Of a stretch of 64,000 nucleotides of DNA, positions 1 to 11,806 are shown one piece after another. Made by a program: the position numbers and the translations under genes. Every line of letters begins with the position of its first letter. The stretch's first letter is position 1. The notes beneath the pieces were generated by a model. That model was given only the letters and a program-made list of their open reading frames with translations, was not told the DNA's origin and ran no database searches. The stretch comes from Dendrobium chrysotoxum. Its lineage: Eukaryota > Streptophyta > Magnoliopsida > Asparagales > Orchidaceae. The stretch lies in the NCBI GenBank assembly GCA_019925795.1, contig CM034313.1, positions 27,020,932-27,084,931 of the forward strand. The letters are read 5' to 3'.

Positions 1-283
1 AGTAATACTAACATATGTTAGGATTAAATAATTTGGATCTATCATATTAAAACTTAGTGCTATAAATGCTACATTTAAGGTTGGAAGACTAAAATATATG
101 AATGCCTCAAGAGCGACATAAAATAAGAGAATATCAGGGAAATTTAATGGTAAATTTTATAGAATAAAATAATAGATAAGTCATTAATAAACAAGCCAAG
201 AATGATATTAATGAAATATTAAGGCGTGTGTGGAAAAATTAGAAGGAAAGAGTTAAGAATTGATTATATTAGGATAGTTGAAC
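1..283. other. AT-rich noncoding DNA
   Basis: No coding region, RNA gene or clear repeat is visible. It is the left flank of the LINE insertion that follows. Confidence 0.6.
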
Positions 284-302
284 AAACAACTATTAAAGAT
301 AA
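284..302. repeat. Target-site duplication, left copy (RTE LINE)
   Basis: The 19 bases AAACAACTATTAAAGATAA occur here and again without mismatch at 911-929, directly bracketing the LINE. The last one or two bases could equally belong to the element's AAC-repeat end. Confidence 0.9.
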
Positions 303-910
303 CAACAACAACAACAACAACATCAAGCCTTTATCCCACTACGTGGGGTCGGCTACATGAATCCTTTTTCTCCATTGTGTCCTGTTACAAGTCAAATTCT
401 CGTTTAAATCTAATAAAGAAAGATCATTTCTAATATTTTCTGACCAAGTCTTTTTAGGTCTACCTCTACCTTTCTTAACATAAGTCAAATCTAAGACCTC
501 TACTTTCCTAACCGGGTCATCGGGAGGCCGCCGTTTTACGTGACCAAACCACCTAAGGCGACTCTCTCTAATCTTATCTTCCACTGGAGCTACTCCAACC
601 TTTTCACGAATATGCTCATTTCGTATCCTATCTCTAAGGGTAAAGCCACTCATCCACCTGAGCATCCTCATCTCTGCAACACTTAACTTAGAATTATGCT
701 TCTCTTTTAATGGCCAACATTCGGCACCATAAAGCATTGCAGGTCTCACCACCATCTTATAGAATTTTCCCTTAAGTTTGAGGGGTACTTTTCTATCACT
801 TACAATAAGCCTGATGCATTCCTCCACTTCAACCATCCAACTTGGATTCTGCTGATAATATCCCCATCTATATCACCATCACTCTGAACAATAGATCCAA
901 GATATACTCT
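303..910 (-). mobile_element. 5'-truncated RTE-clade LINE (non-LTR retrotransposon)
   Basis: About 608 bp on the minus strand. The 3' end is an (AAC)n/(TTG)n tail at 303-321 next to a conserved segment containing CCCACTACGTGGGGTCGG, the usual end of plant RTE LINEs. The body encodes the C-terminal end of the LINE reverse-transcriptase polyprotein. Perfect 19-bp target-site duplications (284-302, 911-929) show that it inserted as a 5'-truncated copy by target-primed reverse transcription. A second, much shorter copy lies at 10352-10529 and is nearly identical over the shared part, so both insertions look fairly recent. Confidence 0.92.
339..910 (-). pseudogene. C-terminal fragment of RTE LINE reverse transcriptase polyprotein
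   Basis: The minus-strand reading frame ending at 339 has 165 codons from its first ATG. It carries the C-terminal plant RTE signature: the stretch [13 protein letters not shown], then RMLRWMSG, then [12 protein letters not shown] and the ending [10 protein letters not shown]. Bases 837-910 continue the homology upstream ([25 protein letters not shown]) in a different frame, so one frameshift lies near 800-815. The catalytic FADD part of the reverse transcriptase and the endonuclease are absent because the copy is 5'-truncated. The fragment cannot be active. The identity is recognised from family motifs, not from a search. Confidence 0.88.
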
Positions 911-929
911 AAACAACTATTAAAGATAA
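911..929. repeat. Target-site duplication, right copy (RTE LINE)
   Basis: Exact second copy of the 19-bp sequence at 284-302. Confidence 0.9.
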
Positions 930-2898
930 GAAAGTAAAAAATAAATTAGTTGGTTTGAGCATTTATAACTAATGTTGCACTAATAAGGCATGTAGATAAA
1001 GTTAATACAATGTATTAAAGGATTCATGTCATGATTAATCAACAAGTTTTATGTTGGCTGTCGACTACCTAAGGCAACCCTTAACTTTTTTCATCTAGGA
1101 TTTGGGACCTGACAACAATAGTGTTTATATAAAGTTAATGTTGAAGGATAAAAGAAACAAATGGATAAGCTAAAGGTGACTTGGCTCGGGCGTAGCACAA
1201 AAAATATCTATGAGAATAGTTTTAATAAATCATGCAACACTAAGTAAGGACATATAAGGGACGAGCATCAAGAAACTAAGCCTAACGAGTAGGCATGATA
1301 GAACAAATGATGACGATTCAAAGATTTTTACTATGTTTTGTTCTTTTCATTCACTAATTATTTTTCAATTTTTTTAAGGCCCTATGAGGTTAATGCATAC
1401 TTTATTTTCTTCTCATCAATTAATTTTAACGCATCTCATGGTATAGGATTAAAAGAAAATGCAATGAGCTAGTATGCCACATGTTTTCAAATTAATTTTA
1501 CCATGATCAGTGGTCAAATAAAAATAATAAAGGGATTAAAATCTTGTTAATTGAGACTATGGGAATTATTTGAAATAAGTAAAATCATTCCTAAATCACA
1601 AATTATTTTTCCAATGATTTTTATAGAAGGAAAATCAATAAGAAAAGGGGAAAACTATATATATAAGCTTACTGAGTTGGATCCACACCCCAACCCAACT
1701 TGGTACTGTTCACCTCTTCCACAATGCGGAGAACCATGAACGCTGCCTTGATTGCACTACTATGCCGACTTTATCATCAAATAGCGCCCACCGACTAGCC
1801 TCCACCATGTCCACACTATCTTTTGCATTGGCATCAACTTAATGGTCAAGGATTCTGCTTCCCTCCATACAAACCACAAACTCACACACCTTGAATAACT
1901 CAATTTTTGCCTACCTGTCATGGTCCAATCCAAGGCCATCATTCTTGCATCAATTTTTTTTTTTTTTTTTTGTTGCATGAATTTGAAGCTTAAACCTCCA
2001 CATTAGAGAACAAAGATAATATCACTCAACAAAGAGGTTGGGGATTTGAAATTCTCTCTTGATGCATAGCTTTCATATTGTCTGATCTTGATTCTTCCCC
2101 ACTTTAGCCTAAGTGCTTGATGGGAGGACAATGGCTTTCGAGTTCTGTGGACTAGATGCTACAATTGGATTTCTGGTAGTAAAATGTTTTCACAAATCTT
2201 AGCTCCAATGGGGCCTTGCATTGGTAGTTGGATAGCTTGGTCTGACAATACCATCTTGAAGGTTTAGCGATCCAGTCATTGTGGGATTTATTGCACGTCA
2301 ATAGTTTGTGCCATGTGACTTTCAGCATGGACTTACTAGATTATTTATAAATGTTATAGTAACTTTGCGGTTATTAAAAATATCTTGAGGCATGTAAAGT
2401 TAGTCTAGTTATTTCTAAATAATCATCTAGTTAACGATATAATTATTCTAATCCTCTCCTTGATAAACTGGGAGACAGATTATTTTCAAAAGAGGTTATC
2501 TCCTTATGAATGGAGCCATGGTTTGATGAACCTGCTCTTCTACATTATTTCTATTCTCTAGAATCATTTAAATTACCTTGTCTTTGTGATTGATTTAGTA
2601 AATTTAATATGATATAGATTTCAATCAAATTTGATACATTCTAGATTTCTACGTTGATTTGGGTTTCAATTTAATATGTAGTTTTGATAGAGCACAATAA
2701 ATTAGTTTATATTATATTTGCATTTATTTTATTTGAAATTTTAATGAATTATCTTTTTGGATAATTTAAGGTTTGAATTTGAATTATTTAGGATTATATT
2801 AAATTTAAATTTATTTATTCTTAATTTTGTAATCTTATTTCTATAAATTGGAATTTATGACTTCTAATTGAATTAGTTAATTGATGACTTGAAATTAA

Positions 2899-2901
<3 letters not shown>
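930..2901. other. Intergenic AT-rich DNA, no gene recognised
   Basis: Only short chance ORFs (60-72 codons, no recognisable family) are present. A 17-18 base T-run near 1950-1968 could be the poly-A tail of an old minus-strand retroinsertion, but I see no source gene and no flanking duplication. Confidence 0.5.

Positions 2902-2963
<62 letters not shown>
2902..2963. repeat. (CT)n microsatellite
   Basis: About 60 bases of CT dinucleotides interrupted once by a short C-run near 2931-2935. Confidence 0.97.
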
Positions 2964-2965
<2 letters not shown>

Positions 2966-3323
2966 CTGGGAGCACTAGCTTCTTCACTTCTCTATTATTC
3001 CCGCAATGCATTCCCAAATATACCATGATGTAGTGTTTGGCATACCATAGGGGGTGATGAATTAGTTTCATGCACTAACTTTTTTGCCCACATCCGTCTA
3101 TGATGTGAGAACCCTTGCTTATTTAACACTGCACTCGATCACCAATGCAAGAGTCCTTACACATTTCTGACTATATTTAGGCCATACAATGCATTACCTC
3201 TAGGGAACGCCCTAACATAGAAAACATTATTCAAGCATTTTGAATTAAGTGGCGCATACTTCTCTCAAAAATCCATTCATTTAATGGAATTTCAACCCTT
3301 CTCTAATTTTTAACCTTATCGTA
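2964..3323 (-). other. Noncoding; contains a second copy of the copia LTR end
   Basis: The LTR edge sequence TGTAGTGTTTGGCATACC at 3557 is found again at 3029, followed by a similar GGGTGATGAATT. This could be the outer edge of a truncated 3' LTR of the same minus-strand element. Homology beyond about 40 bp is not evident to me, so the extent of any LTR remnant is unknown. Confidence 0.4.
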
Positions 3324-3500
3324 CTAGGTTCTACATCCTATAGTCAATGAATTGTAAAAGTCAAAAGAGATGTTGTCAAAAAGTGGAGGTCGAGAACCTA
3401 TAGTCAATGAATTGTAAAAGTCAAAAGAGTTGTTGCCAAAAATTGGAGGTCGAGAAACTGAATATGATTCCTGAGTATTTATATTTCCTAGTTATGTCAT
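3324..3500 (-). pseudogene. N-terminal gag fragment of a SIRE-like copia element
   Basis: The frame starting at the ATG at 3500 runs to a stop at 3324 with one early stop at codon 3. It encodes SRPPIFGNNSFDFYNS and then repeats SRPPLFDNISFDFYNS. This matches the Gag start of Copia-3 in this window (ITRPPLFDNIPFDYWKTRM). The conserved Trp of the family's FDYWK motif is changed to an FYN sequence. It sits just downstream of a primer binding site and LTR, as gag should. The rest of gag and all of pol are missing, replaced by unrelated DNA left of about 3330. Confidence 0.72.
3337..3456. repeat. 60-bp tandem duplication inside gag
   Basis: Two adjacent 60-bp units, 3337-3396 and 3397-3456, differ at only a few positions. 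The length is a multiple of three, so on the minus strand it duplicates 20 Gag residues in frame. Confidence 0.95.
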
Positions 3501-3542
3501 ATTTTGATCTACTTGAGGTGATTAAATCTCTCGAAGTAACAT

Positions 3543-3553
3543 GCTCTAATACA
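3543..3553 (-). other. Primer binding site (tRNA-iMet type), degenerate
   Basis: Read on the minus strand it is TGTATTAGAGC, two or three changes from the copia consensus TGGTATCAGAGC. It begins three bases inside the LTR edge at 3557. This orients the element as minus strand and makes the adjacent LTR a 5' LTR, not a solo LTR. Confidence 0.7.
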
Positions 3554-3556
3554 AAT

Positions 3557-5263
3557 TGTAGTGTTTGGCATACCGAAAGGAGGGGTAAATTGATGTCTTA
3601 TTTTAATTCTTATACCAAATAAAAGTTTCCTTAAAAATATATTTAAAATATAAAAAAAATTTCTTTTTTTAGGGACGAATAATTTTATAATAAATTTTAA
3701 TTAGTTTCAAGAGAATCTTAACTTTTAAATATGTTCACACAATAATGAACCTTATTAACAATAATCTCCACAAATTATGATGCTATTGCAATAAAAATAA
3801 AACTAGAAAAAAGTAAAATAATAAGGAAAAAAAGAGTAAGAAATTCAAATAATTTAGAGTGATTCGGTCTATCGGCCTCCATCAACTGCCCAAGTTCTCT
3901 ACTCGGGAATTCTACTATCACTCTTTCCTTCTGCTCCCAACAAGCCAGAGAAGTCTCTCTCCTTCACGAGTAATGAAGAAACCCTATGCCCTTTATTTCC
4001 TCAAAAAATAAACGAATCTCTAGCCACACCAACTAGATCCATAAAGTCGAAGAACAACTTAAGATATGTTCGATCTCTAAAATCACAAGCCCAAGAAGCT
4101 CTCAATCTAGAGCTCTGAATGGATCATAATGATATGATTTGAGAATAACCAGAAAGCGTAACCTTACACAAAGAATCTCTCAAAAACTTTTAAAAACTTG
4201 AAGGGAAAGAAGGGATGGCTAAGAAAATTTTCTCACATGAATATCTCAAATCTTTTGGCAACCTCTATTTATAAAAATCTCTCTATTATTTCTTTTCTAT
4301 TTCATTTATATGATTAGTTAATAACAAATCCTAAAAATTAATATTTATTAAATATGACAGCTAAATCATACAGTCTAATCCTACGATCGTAGACTACAAT
4401 TAGCACAATCCTTTTCAAAACCCTAAAAATCATCTCTATTTGTTTAGACTATATGCATATTATATTATATGATTAATTTCTTTGTTGCCTCGAGAACATT
4501 TAATCAGTATGAATGATTGGAAATCATACAAAACTGTTATTTGTTTGTTCACACTATATGATATGATTCGTACAAAATAATATTTTTCATGACATGATTT
4601 TACTTACTCTCTTCAATCTCGGTCCTTAATTAGGTAAATTATATAAATAATCATCAAGTACGATTCTTATCGTACACTACAATTACTTAAATTTCAAATT
4701 TATCCATTTAAGAAAACAATTTATAATGGCTATTTGATTTGATTATAACTAATCACATAATCTAACTGGTATCATACAATACAATTAGTTTTGAAATTTT
4801 AATTTTTAAAATTCTTATTAATTAATATGACTTTATTATTTAGATTCACAAAAATGATATGCATATCTTACAGTACAATTCAAATCATAAAATATGACCT
4901 GCCATGAATGAAGTGGTTTTAGTTAATTGCTATATTTTTCTATATTTCAACTCTCATTTATATTTTTGTGTTTAATTGTTCCATAAATCAACTATAATAT
5001 ATAATAAGACTCAATAATTAGTGCTTCTTTGCACTCCGCATTTTCTTGATGGCTTTCTTTCTTCTATTCAGCATGAGTTCACTAATGTGATTGCCATCCA
5101 AGTAAGTCATCATGTTTCCTTTGGCTTCCAATATTTGGTTTACTTGTCATGTTTAGCTTTGCTAAAAAGCAAGCACACACAAATTCATTAGTTAATATCT
5201 CAACCAATAAAGTTTATAATCATCAAAACATCAATAGCCTCTAACGGCTAATGAGGTTCAACA
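3557..5263 (-). repeat. 5' LTR of a minus-strand SIRE-like copia element
   Basis: About 1707 bp, close to the 1709 bp of the Copia-3 LTR. On the minus strand it begins TGTTGAACCTCATTAGCC, runs through a TTTTGATGATTATAAAC segment typical of this group, and ends CACTACA. A TATA box (minus-strand TATAAATAG, 4264-4272) divides U3 (right) from R/U5 (left). U3 holds several GATCGTA/TACGATC-like motifs (for example around 4380-4395 and 4660-4672). No convincing 5-bp target duplication was found, as expected since the other end of the element is lost. Confidence 0.7.
4264..4272 (-). promoter_or_regulatory. LTR TATA box
   Basis: Minus-strand TATAAATAG at the U3/R transition of the 3557-5263 LTR. Position is analogous to the Copia-3 TATA box. 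Confidence 0.5.
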
Positions 5264-7294
5264 CAAGCAGGTAGTGGACGAGAAGGAGAAAAACTTGGAC
5301 TCCATCAATCGAGGGAGCACAATGAGAGAGTGTGTGAGAGAGAGAAAAGATAATATGATGTGAGCTCTAATTTAAATTCATTAATCAAATTATCTAAGCA
5401 TAAACCATGTATCGCTATTTTAATAGGTACAAAGATCCGATCAAATAAATTGAAATATAATCTAAAATCAGCTCTCATCATAAATAATTCAAATCCAAAT
5501 ATGAAACCATCTGAAGAGATAATTCATCCAAATTTCAATAAAATAAACTTATAAATCCTAAAATAACATAAATAATTCAAATATAACTTCTTATGTTGTA
5601 TCAAATATCTTGAACTTGACAAAACTCCTATCTTGAGTTACATATATGACCATTTTCTTAGAATTTTGGTTGACATGGGTGAGGAAATCGAAAAATTGGT
5701 TCATAAATTTATTTTAAATCTTCAACATGTAAAAACTAGATATAAAAAGTAGAATCTGGGGACTTCAAATCTAAACATCTTAATGCATCATATACTTTTC
5801 TCATAAAAATCACATAAATATCATATTGCATATAATGACAGGGTCAACGGTAATATGAGCTCTACTAATATGAGCTCTATAGTATGGAGCTACGAATAAC
5901 AATCTGATGGTGACTATTGTGGATAGAGAATGACAACTTGTGATGAAATGACCAACAATATAGGGAGGTAGGGCAAAAGTTGTATTTCTATCTGTTGGAG
6001 TGTTGGGGTAGGAGAACAATAGTGGCTTAGATGTATTCACTTTTTTAGAGATTATGATTGTAATATTTGATACTTTTCTTTTATTGATATATTTGGCATA
6101 TTGATATCAAAACATGAGGTGAATTCCAAAAGCATAGATAACTTTTTTCCTTAGTTAGCATATTTTGCATTTAAGATTCTAGATATTTATAAAGCTATTT
6201 TAGATTTAAATTTTTTCTATAATTATTTCATAATTTATTAAAAAGAAAAATGAAAGAAAGATGAATGAATATAAGACATGAAATACTATTTTTATGAATT
6301 CTATAATATGAGTTTTATGTGAATGAGATGTATTCCAAGATTAATAATAAAAGTTATTAGAGGTGTCTGAATCAACTGTTACTTTAGGAGGAAACAAAGG
6401 ACGAATACCATGATCAGTGACAAATTTTATTAACCCACAAATTTGAAGTTTCATTCTTCTTTATTATAATTCTATAGGCAGCTATGAGTACAATACTTCT
6501 TTGAGATCTAGAGAGAAATAAAAAAAGGGGAGAGCTAGGAGATCTTTGGGGTCAAACAGAGCTTTGGTCCTATTAGGGTTTCTATAACTCATGAGGTAAA
6601 AAATAATTCTCCAACCATTGAATTCAACAATCATTGTTCCTTGTATGGTTTCTCATAATACTTCATGATTCGATCGTTGTTTTATGGATTTCACAATTGT
6701 TCACTAAATGCCATTGATGAAAGCCTAGTATATTATTTACTTTGTATTACTATGCATTCTTATGTGTATTATTCTAAATTTAGTGCACTATTTCTGTGTT
6801 TCTTACATTACCTAGCATGTACAACATGCATAATGTAGGAATGATATGTTGTTCCTGCATATTCTATGAGGTTCCTTATGTGTTCCTGTGCATTTTATAC
6901 CATTTCATATGTAATCCTATGCTTTACATAATATTGGGTCTAATCCTACATTATTTTTGTACATATTACCTACATCTATCCTCAAACATTGCATATTGTT
7001 CCACAAATCACACTATTATCTACTACTATTCCATGTAGCCTTTCATATGATTCCATGATTTGAAAGGTTGCCTGCTATTACATGTTATATACATCATATG
7101 AGAGGTATGACATGAGAACAAAGTATTATAGACGTAACCACTAGTATACACTACATAATATGTTTACCTCATTTGCCTATGCCATATGACAAACAAGTCA
7201 TTGGGTAATTCTACTTGTGGCCCACATGATCATAGGATTCTGATCAAGTTCTTGTATAGTGATTGTCATGGTGTTGGCATGGCAATTGATATAG
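5264..7294. other. Intergenic AT-rich DNA
   Basis: No recognisable gene. ORFs of 64-80 codons are low-complexity chance frames. Around 6790-7130 there are loosely repeated short words such as GCATATT and TTCCTATG, without a clear period. Confidence 0.5.
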
Positions 7295-7908
7295 GGGCTG
7301 TTTGGTTGGCTAAAAAAGAAATGTAGTGTAAAAGTAATGCACTGTAAAAGGAATACTTTGAGTTGTTTGGATAAATGTAAAGTAAATGCAAGTTAATGAT
7401 TCTTTTTTATTGGTTTGAAGTAATGAATATAGTGTAAATTCAAAAAATGGTGGCGGGCGGGCGGGCGGGGGGGAGGGGTGGTGGCGGTGAACGGAGGCGG
7501 TGTGGCGGCGGCGGTGGCAGGAGGCGGCTAGCGACTGGCACCGAGTGGCGATGGTAGTCGGAGGCAGGTGTTGGTGGTTGTCGGTGACAGGTGGCTACAA
7601 CAGTGCTGGCGGTAGGTGACAACCGGCGGCGGGCGATGGTGGTGGCCAGCTATGGGTGCGGCAGGTGGAGGCCTATGGCAGTGGTGGCGAGCAATGGTTG
7701 GCGGCAATCAAGCAAGCTTGCTTGTGGTGTAAACCGTTCTCACCCAAAATTGGCCGAGTTTGGATTACCTCAAAAATGAGCTAGAGTGGTTTACATTACA
7801 TTAATTTACTTTACTTTGGATTCCTTTCTCATCCAACCAAACACCAAATTATCAAAACCCCTGTATTTGGAATACTTTACACCCTAAAGTATTCCATCCA
7901 AACAGCCC
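7295..7908. mobile_element. Terminal-inverted-repeat element (MITE-like) with GC-rich core
   Basis: The left end is GGGCTGTTTGGTTGG. The right end read on the other strand is GGGCTGTTTGGATGG, so 14 of 15 bases match. The subterminal regions are also roughly complementary (runs of TTACTTTACTTTGGATTCC against the left GTAAAAGGAATACTTTG and related words). Between them, 7445-7720 is a strikingly GC-rich stretch of GGC/GGT-like triplets in an otherwise AT-rich region. No transposase is encoded and no clear target-site duplication is visible, so the superfamily is uncertain. The small ORFs over the core are proline- or glycine-biased products of base composition. Confidence 0.7.
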
Positions 7909-9247
7909 AATAATATAATATGTAGTGGCGTTTGATATGTAAAGTGCATCTACATTTTGCATATATCATAAAGATGCCTTATTGTATTGCATATTTCTAT
8001 GAAACCCAATTTGTGTTGTCGTATGTCATGTCAGATGAATGTTAGAAATGCTACTATAAAACATAGTAAGAATGTTGTGAATGTTACAACACTATAAACT
8101 GCAATTGCTGCAATATTATGTTTCATGAATGCTAATTTACTGCATATTGTGAGTGCTACCGTGCTACATGCAATTAGGGTGACTTTATAAATGTTACTGC
8201 ACAGCTTATATGTTATTGTATTGCATATTGTTAAAATATCTATACTGCATGATATGAATGCTATGAATGATAACTTAAAAAGATAATTATAATACTGGAC
8301 ATGAGCATAAAACAAGAATTTACAAGTGATGTATGAATGTACAACTTTTGTGGAGGAAAAGCTAAGAGACTTGTCCTAATTATTATACAAATAGGTTTTG
8401 TGTAGACACTGAATTGGAGGTATAAAGGTACCACAAATGTTGATATGGGTACTGCAAAGATTGAACCATGCGTAAATTCTTATTTAGGTACCACTCTGGC
8501 TAACGAGCACACCAACTGACATCATGATGATGATTTTGGCAGAAATAGAAGGTGCCATTCAGTTGTTAAATTAGTGTAAATCTCCCCTAAATTGCATTTG
8601 TTGTCAAATTAGTGTCAATGTCCCCTATATTGCATTTGTAGTATTTGTTTTATTAGAGATGGTACATATACGATTGAATTGCTATTATGTGCAGTATGAC
8701 TGAATCATTAGTATGCAGGAGAGCACAAGATTACTGTTGTACTGAGAATGGATTTATTGTACTATGAAATGGTTAAGGTATGAGTACTTGTTTGTCGGAT
8801 TTCAAAAATGGCACACCATTAGAAGAAAAATTAAAAGGCAATTATGGTTAAATTTAATTGAAAATTAATTTATAATTTTCCATAGGTATTATGGATTTTG
8901 TTAATCCTTCATGTATGTTAAATATCCTTGCATGATGATCAGGGTAAGCCTAATATTGAATAATGAAATTGAATTCCTATACAAGTAGAAGCGATATCCT
9001 TAACTCAAAATTAAGGATTTTGATTTTTTTTATTTTGAGTTGAGCCAAGTTCCAGTTGAATGTTTGAACTAGAGTTTTGAGTTGATTTGAAAAAATTCTA
9101 TTAATTTACTATAGTATTTTATAATCACTAATCATCATTATTATATGTATAAAAGTATTCAAAAAATATTTAGAAATATGTATCATAAAACAGATTAAAT
9201 TAAATGCATATGTGTGTGTATGTGTGTGTGTGGGTGTGTGTGGGGGG

Positions 9248-9281
<34 letters not shown>

Positions 9282-10336
9282 CTTGTATGAATTAACACAC
9301 ATAAATAGGTAAATATATCATATATTAAATCATTTTTTAGTTAAGTCGAGCTTTTTTTGAGCGGTTTATTTTGAGTCACAGCATATCAACGGTTTTGAGC
9401 CAATAAAAATTTAAGAGATTATCAAGTAATTTTCAACTTCAAACACAATTATTAGCCCTATATAAAAGTGAATAATATATTAAGTTATCTGTGAACATGA
9501 TGAGTTTGATCCGTGTTGACTGTTGGAAGTGATCATAAGACTAGCAATAACATGGAAGCCGATTGGATCAAATGGGGCAAGATCGATTTGGAATTGACAT
9601 TATTGAGGTGGTATGAAATTGTATTTGTGTTAGAAGTGGACTTTTGTTCACATGTAAACTGATAAGACATATTTTCCATTATTAAATAATATCGATTTTC
9701 CAATGACTTCAACAAGAAAAAATAGAGCTTGAAGATGGATTTGATTTAGATGTTACCACGTAGAAACTCAAGTTTCCACATCACTATACCTAAAGACTAA
9801 AGTGGGCCCATCGTGGCCATATGTCCCAAAATAGATCAATCATGTGCTGATGCGTGACACACCATTTACCGAGTCAAAGCCAACCTTGGTCACTATACTA
9901 AACCAATATAACATCTCCACCTGTCACATTAGCATACGCAAGCCCACGTGGTTACCATAGCCACCATAACAAAGACACGTGATTGCATTTACCGAGTCCA
10001 CACTAACTTAAAAGTCACATCTCAGCTTCAAAAAAAGCCACGTTAAAGACCCAAACATTCTAAAATTAATAGATACAACCCTAAGGAAATTATATTTAAA
10101 TGCGTATCACAAGAGTAACATTAAAATTACAAATATATCCTTGCTTTGAATACATTTAAAAATTAAAATTGAAATAATAATGAGAAAATTACCCAAAAAA
10201 ATGAGAAAATCCATAAAATTTTAAGATAATTAAGGTAAATTGCAAAATATAAAATGACATTTTATTCACATATTCAATAAACTTTTAAATATCTAAATTA
10301 TTCTCATAATTTAAAATGTTTGGAAAATTCAAATTC
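7909..10336. other. Intergenic AT-rich DNA
   Basis: No gene recognised. The stretch 8036-8300 has recurring GAATGCTA/TACTGCAT words that look like a very degenerate short repeat. CACGTG appears near 9951 and ACACGTG near 9975, without an adjacent gene. Confidence 0.45.
9209..9282. repeat. Compound (TG)n-(TA)n microsatellite
   Basis: Alternating TG repeats with a seven-base G-run near 9242, passing into TA repeats to about 9281. Confidence 0.95.
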
Positions 10337-10351
10337 ATTGGGAAAATTCAT
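10337..10351. repeat. Target-site duplication, left copy
   Basis: ATTGGGAAAATTCAT, repeated exactly at 10530-10544. Confidence 0.92.
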
Positions 10352-10529
10352 TGTCAAGAAAGGTAGAGGTAGACCTAAAAAGGCTTGGTTAGAAAATATT
10401 AGAAATGATCTTTCTTATTAGATTTAAACGAGAATTTGACTTTGAACCGGACACAATGGAGAAAAACGATTCATGTTGCCGACCCCACGTAGTGGGACAA
10501 AGGCTTGATGTTGTTGTTGTTGTTGTTGT
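10352..10529 (+). mobile_element. 178-bp RTE LINE 3' end (5'-truncated insertion)
   Basis: Same family as 303-910, here on the plus strand. It covers only the last coding stretch (GRGRPKK...W, ending near HVADPT with small changes) and the (TTG)n tail at 10507-10529. Perfect 15-bp duplications flank it. Over the shared part it differs from the first copy at only a handful of positions. Non-coding in practice. Confidence 0.93.
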
Positions 10530-10544
10530 ATTGGGAAAATTCAT
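10530..10544. repeat. Target-site duplication, right copy
   Basis: Exact copy of 10337-10351, immediately after the TTG tail. Confidence 0.92.
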
Positions 10545-11806
10545 AAAAACCACAAAAAATATATAAAATCCAAAAAAAAGACTTGTGAATGACATGTTCG
10601 ACCCATGTTTCAATTGGCCAACTAAGTTGGCCTTAGAAGCGTGCTAGTAAACGAAGTATCCAAACTTGCTTTGAAAAGTCTTCTAAGGCACCAGGTCATC
10701 TTAAAGATTATTAAGTGATATTAAATAGCTCACATATTCATAAACTGGCTCAGGAAAAAAATGCTCGTGTAAATGAATGATAATCATGCTGATGCACCAA
10801 TAAGAATACCAGTGTACTCAAGGTTCCAAATTGGCAATATCACATTTTAATGCACCCATGGATCTCTTAAGGGCCTAAAATGGCTAAATGCTAAGTGTTC
10901 TTAAAGTGCTAGCCACATTGCAATGCATGAATTATTCATTTTTGTTTCAATGCGTAAAATGAAGCATCACTTTTATTAATTAAAAAAATCATAACTTGTA
11001 TATTATATATACATATTTATAAGCATCCAATAGTTATTTAAATAATCAAATTTAAACAAATTAGGTAATAAGTTTCTACCAAATAATGATATGTTTAATA
11101 CAGTAATGTTTCAGCTATTGAAGGCCCAAAAAATAAAAAATATAAATGACCTAAATAACAAAGTGATATGATAATACTTAAAAAACAAGATTATATTCTT
11201 AAGATTGAGCGACCAACTAGAAATTAAGCAGCAGAAGCCTAAGTGAGAAAGACTGTGAAGATGAGGAACTGAGAAGCATTTTCAAGAAGAAGATTGTGAG
11301 CAAGAAGCTCCTAGCATTAATAAAAACATTTATAAAATAGCTAGGGATTGTACATGAAGTGAAGAAGCACCAAGAGGTGACTAGCTCTAATGAGAGAACC
11401 AATGAGTAATGACTTGAAGACTACCAAAAAAGTGAGGAGAAACAAACGATAACTAGTTATTGTGCTAAATTCTGAATCGAACCAAAAAAAAATCTAAATT
11501 AGGATTTCACTTTGAGCAAGAATTGAGGGACAAACGCTATAATGTGGTTTAATGAAGAAGTGTTGATCGGTGAGCTTGCACTTCACATTTAAGTAATGTG
11601 CAGAATCAATGAATTGCTTCACTTCACTCTTATAGCACGCTTTCAATAGTGCTTTTAACAACACTGGTTGCAACATACCCATTCAAAATGCTAATATTTC
11701 TAATTGAGTCGCGACAAGGGCCTACCAAACAAAGCCTAAGAAAACATTAAACTGATGCATACTTTGCATAGAGAAGCAATTCAATTTCAGAAAATCCAAT
11801 AAGTAC
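10545..11806. other. Expected 3' region of the remorin gene; no final exon found
   Basis: The remorin gene runs leftwards and exon 5 ends in a splice donor at 11807, so a last exon should lie in this direction. I read this stretch on the minus strand and found no frame resembling the lysine/alanine-rich C-terminal part of Remorin_C. Only chance ORFs of 61-74 codons are present. Confidence 0.5.

Noticed and set aside
1947..1970. T-run as the poly-A tail of a processed pseudogene
   Set aside because: No source-gene similarity and no target-site duplications could be seen.
3557..5263. Solo LTR interpretation
   Set aside because: A primer binding site and a gag start lie immediately inside its left edge, so it is the 5' LTR of a truncated element.
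7440..7779. Proline-rich (minus) and glycine/valine-rich (plus) ORFs over the GC-rich core
   Set aside because: Both arise from the GGC/GGT-triplet composition of a transposon core. No start context, splice sites or family features.
9840..10020. CACGTG/ACACGTG words as G-box promoter elements
   Set aside because: There is no gene starting nearby, and two such hexamers in 2 kb are not remarkable.
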